The position numbers and the translations under genes were made by a program. The notes beneath the pieces were generated by a model, which was given only the letters and a program-made list of their open reading frames with translations, was not told where the DNA came from and did not search any database. A DNA stretch of 64,000 nucleotides from Kineosporia babensis. GTDB lineage: Bacteria; Actinomycetota; Actinomycetes; Actinomycetales; Kineosporiaceae. How positions within the stretch are numbered: the stretch's first letter is position 1; each line of letters begins with the position of its first letter. Of the stretch, positions 62,708-64,000 are shown piece by piece. The stretch spans positions 100,273 through 164,272 of the forward strand of contig NZ_JAJOMB010000024.1 of the NCBI RefSeq assembly GCF_021129305.1. The letters run 5' to 3'.

Positions 62708-64000
62708 GTGAAGAACAGCAGGGAGATCATGGAGATCCTCGAGGCGTATGACCTCACGGGTAGTTACCGCGCTGCGGCGGAGCTGGCCGGGTGTGACCAT
62801 CACACGGTGGCCCGTTATGTGAAGATGCGGGCGGCGGGTCAGCACCCGGACAAGCGTCAGCACCGGGCGCGGTCGATCGATGAGTTCCTGCCCAAGATCG
62901 AAGAACTGGTGGTCCGTTCTCACGGGAAGGTCCGTGCGGACGTGGTCCACCGGCGGATCGTCGCGATGGGCTTCACCGGTGGTGAACGCACGACCCGCCG
63001 CACGGTCGCGGAGGCCAAGTCGCAGTGGCGGGCCGGGCGGCGGCGGGTTTACCGGCCGTGGGTCGTCGAGCCTGGCCTGTGGTTGCAGTACGACTACGGT
63101 CACGGTCCGATGGTCGGTGGCCGGCAGACGGTGCTGTGGTGCGCGTGGCTGGCCTGGTCACGGTTTCGGGTGGTGATCCCGATCTGGGACAAGACCGTCC
63201 CGACCGTGACAGCGTGCCTTGATGCGACGTTCCGGCGGATCGGTGGAGTCCCTGCCTACGTCCTGACGGACAACGAGAAGACCGTCACCACAGACCATGT
63301 CGCCGGGATCGCCATCCGCAACCCGGAGATCGTGGAAGTCGCCCGGCATTACGGGACCACGATCCGCACCTGCGTGCCGGCCGACCCGGAGACCAAGGGC
63401 GGCTCGGAGGCCACGGTCCGGATCGCGAAGGCCGACCTGGTGCCCACCGACGCGAACCTGCTGGGCGACTACCGCACCTTCGGAGAGCTCGAGGCGGCCT
63501 GCCGGGCCTTCTGCGAGGAAGTCAACACCCGCGTTCACCGCGAGAGCCGGGCCCGCCCGGTTGAGCGGCTGGCCGAGGAGCGTCAGCGGCTGCATCCGCT
63601 GCCCGCAAAGCCGTTCACGGCAGCGTTCGGCACGACCCGGCGAGTGAACTGGGACGGCACGATCTCGGTTGAGGCCGTGCGCTACTCGGTCCCGCACCAG
63701 CTGATCGACACCCGGGTCTGGGCCCGTTTCCACGGCGAGGAACTCATCGTCACCGCGGTGAACGAGCAGGGCCAGACCAGCGAGGTTGCCCGCCACCAGC
63801 GGGGAACACCCGGAAACCCGGTCCTGGACGAAACCCACTACCCACCGCGCGAAGACAAGAACGGCGACCGGACTCCACGCGCCCGCACCAGCGCCGAGGC
63901 GCAGTTTCTGGCCCTGGGACCGGGTGCTGCGGCCTGGCTGGTCGAGGCCGGCGCGGCGGGCGCCCGGCGGGTTCCGGCGAAGATGGCCGAGGCCGTGGCC
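62708..64000 (+). CDS. istA: IS21-family transposase IstA, 3' end outside window
   Basis: The frame is open from GTG 62708 to the window edge (431 codons). The N-terminal HTH (EILEAYDLTGSYRAAAELAG, then CDHHTVARYVKMR) is followed by an rve-type DDE domain: Asp129 in QYDYGHG, the second Asp in YVLTDNEKTV, and Glu in KGGSEATVRIAKADL. A C-terminal beta-domain starts at AAFGTTRRVNWDGTISVEA. No frame break is visible, so this copy may be active. The partner istB is expected just beyond the window. Confidence 0.92.
   Translation, partial: MKNSREIMEILEAYDLTGSYRAAAELAGCDHHTVARYVKMRAAGQHPDKRQHRARSIDEFLPKIEELVVRSHGKVRADVVHRRIVAMGFTGGERTTRRTVAEAKSQWRAGRRRVYRPWVVEPGLWLQYDYGHGPMVGGRQTVLWCAWLAWSRFRVVIPIWDKTVPTVTACLDATFRRIGGVPAYVLTDNEKTVTTDHVAGIAIRNPEIVEVARHYGTTIRTCVPADPETKGGSEATVRIAKADLVPTDANLLGDYRTFGELEAACRAFCEEVNTRVHRESRARPVERLAEERQRLHPLPAKPFTAAFGTTRRVNWDGTISVEAVRYSVPHQLIDTRVWARFHGEELIVTAVNEQGQTSEVARHQRGTPGNPVLDETHYPPREDKNGDRTPRARTSAEAQFLALGPGAAAWLVEAGAAGARRVPAKMAEAVA

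Noticed and set aside
1..64000. CRISPR arrays, rRNA genes or a replication origin
   Set aside because: No regularly spaced repeats, rRNA-like segments or DnaA-box clusters were seen in the reading.

Overview
The window is high-GC DNA with actinobacterial gene families throughout: DUF6431, DUF6069, F420-type deazaflavin reductase, PGM1-like ligase, DUF5919 regulator and MobF relaxase. A methyl-accepting chemotaxis protein suggests a motile actinomycete, for example Kineosporiaceae or Actinoplanes-like; this genus-level placement is inference only. The window looks like an accessory region: two tRNA-derived attachment sites with paralogous integrases, remnants of four transposase families plus one apparently intact IS21-type gene, and several decayed genes.

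Layout. Bases 1-9.6 kb hold a partial membrane beta-propeller protein, relics of an ABC transporter and a LuxR regulator, a PAP2 enzyme, an internally duplicated YhgE/ABC-2-like membrane protein facing a TetR regulator with twin 16-bp palindromic operators, a MarR regulator, and a three-gene secreted toxin-like locus. From 10.1-14.1 kb there is an insertion-sequence graveyard (DUF6431-HTH, IS5, IS1380) around a small subtilisin lipoprotein. At 14.6 kb a tRNA 3' fragment and terminator mark the left edge of an integrative element with a tyrosine recombinase reading inward.

The element cargo (16.7-39.5 kb) is: a four-gene Wadjet system of the DUF2397/DUF2398/SbcC-like/DUF2399 type; an HD hydrolase; a NUDIX / DUF5919-XRE / HAD group; and a compact biosynthetic operon. 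The operon begins with an 18-bp gene for the pentapeptide MSYDH, which fits the MxYxH pattern of biarylitide precursors. It continues with a cytochrome P450, a PGM1-like ATP-grasp ligase, an Asp/Asn-hydroxylase-type oxygenase, an arginine amidinotransferase and a second ATP-grasp ligase. A phosphotransferase converges on it. A structured oriT-like region and a C-terminally truncated MobF relaxase follow. At 39.67 kb lies a second tRNA (Pro-GGG) 3' fragment with a second, related integrase.

From 41.6-49.2 kb a leftward operon pairs a sugar-type ABC importer with RidA, alpha/beta hydrolase, amidohydrolase and FAH-family enzymes. Two translationally coupled FadR/GntR regulators lie across a truncated IS4 transposase, and TTGGTT repeats lie near both units. 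From 51.8-57.4 kb there is a redox cluster (FMN reductase, SDR, NTF2-like, NmrA-like, deazaflavin reductase, DUF6069) with two MarR regulators whose promoters share a 22-bp element. From 57.6-61 kb there is a heavy-metal P-type ATPase, an ArsR sensor and a decayed lspA. The window ends with a chemoreceptor directly abutting the end of an IS21-type element, whose istA runs off the edge.

The central inference is that a conjugative-mobilizable element carries both an anti-plasmid system and a minimal RiPP cluster in which crosslinking, possible Asp hydroxylation and guanidino-acid ligation would act on a five-residue ribosomal peptide.
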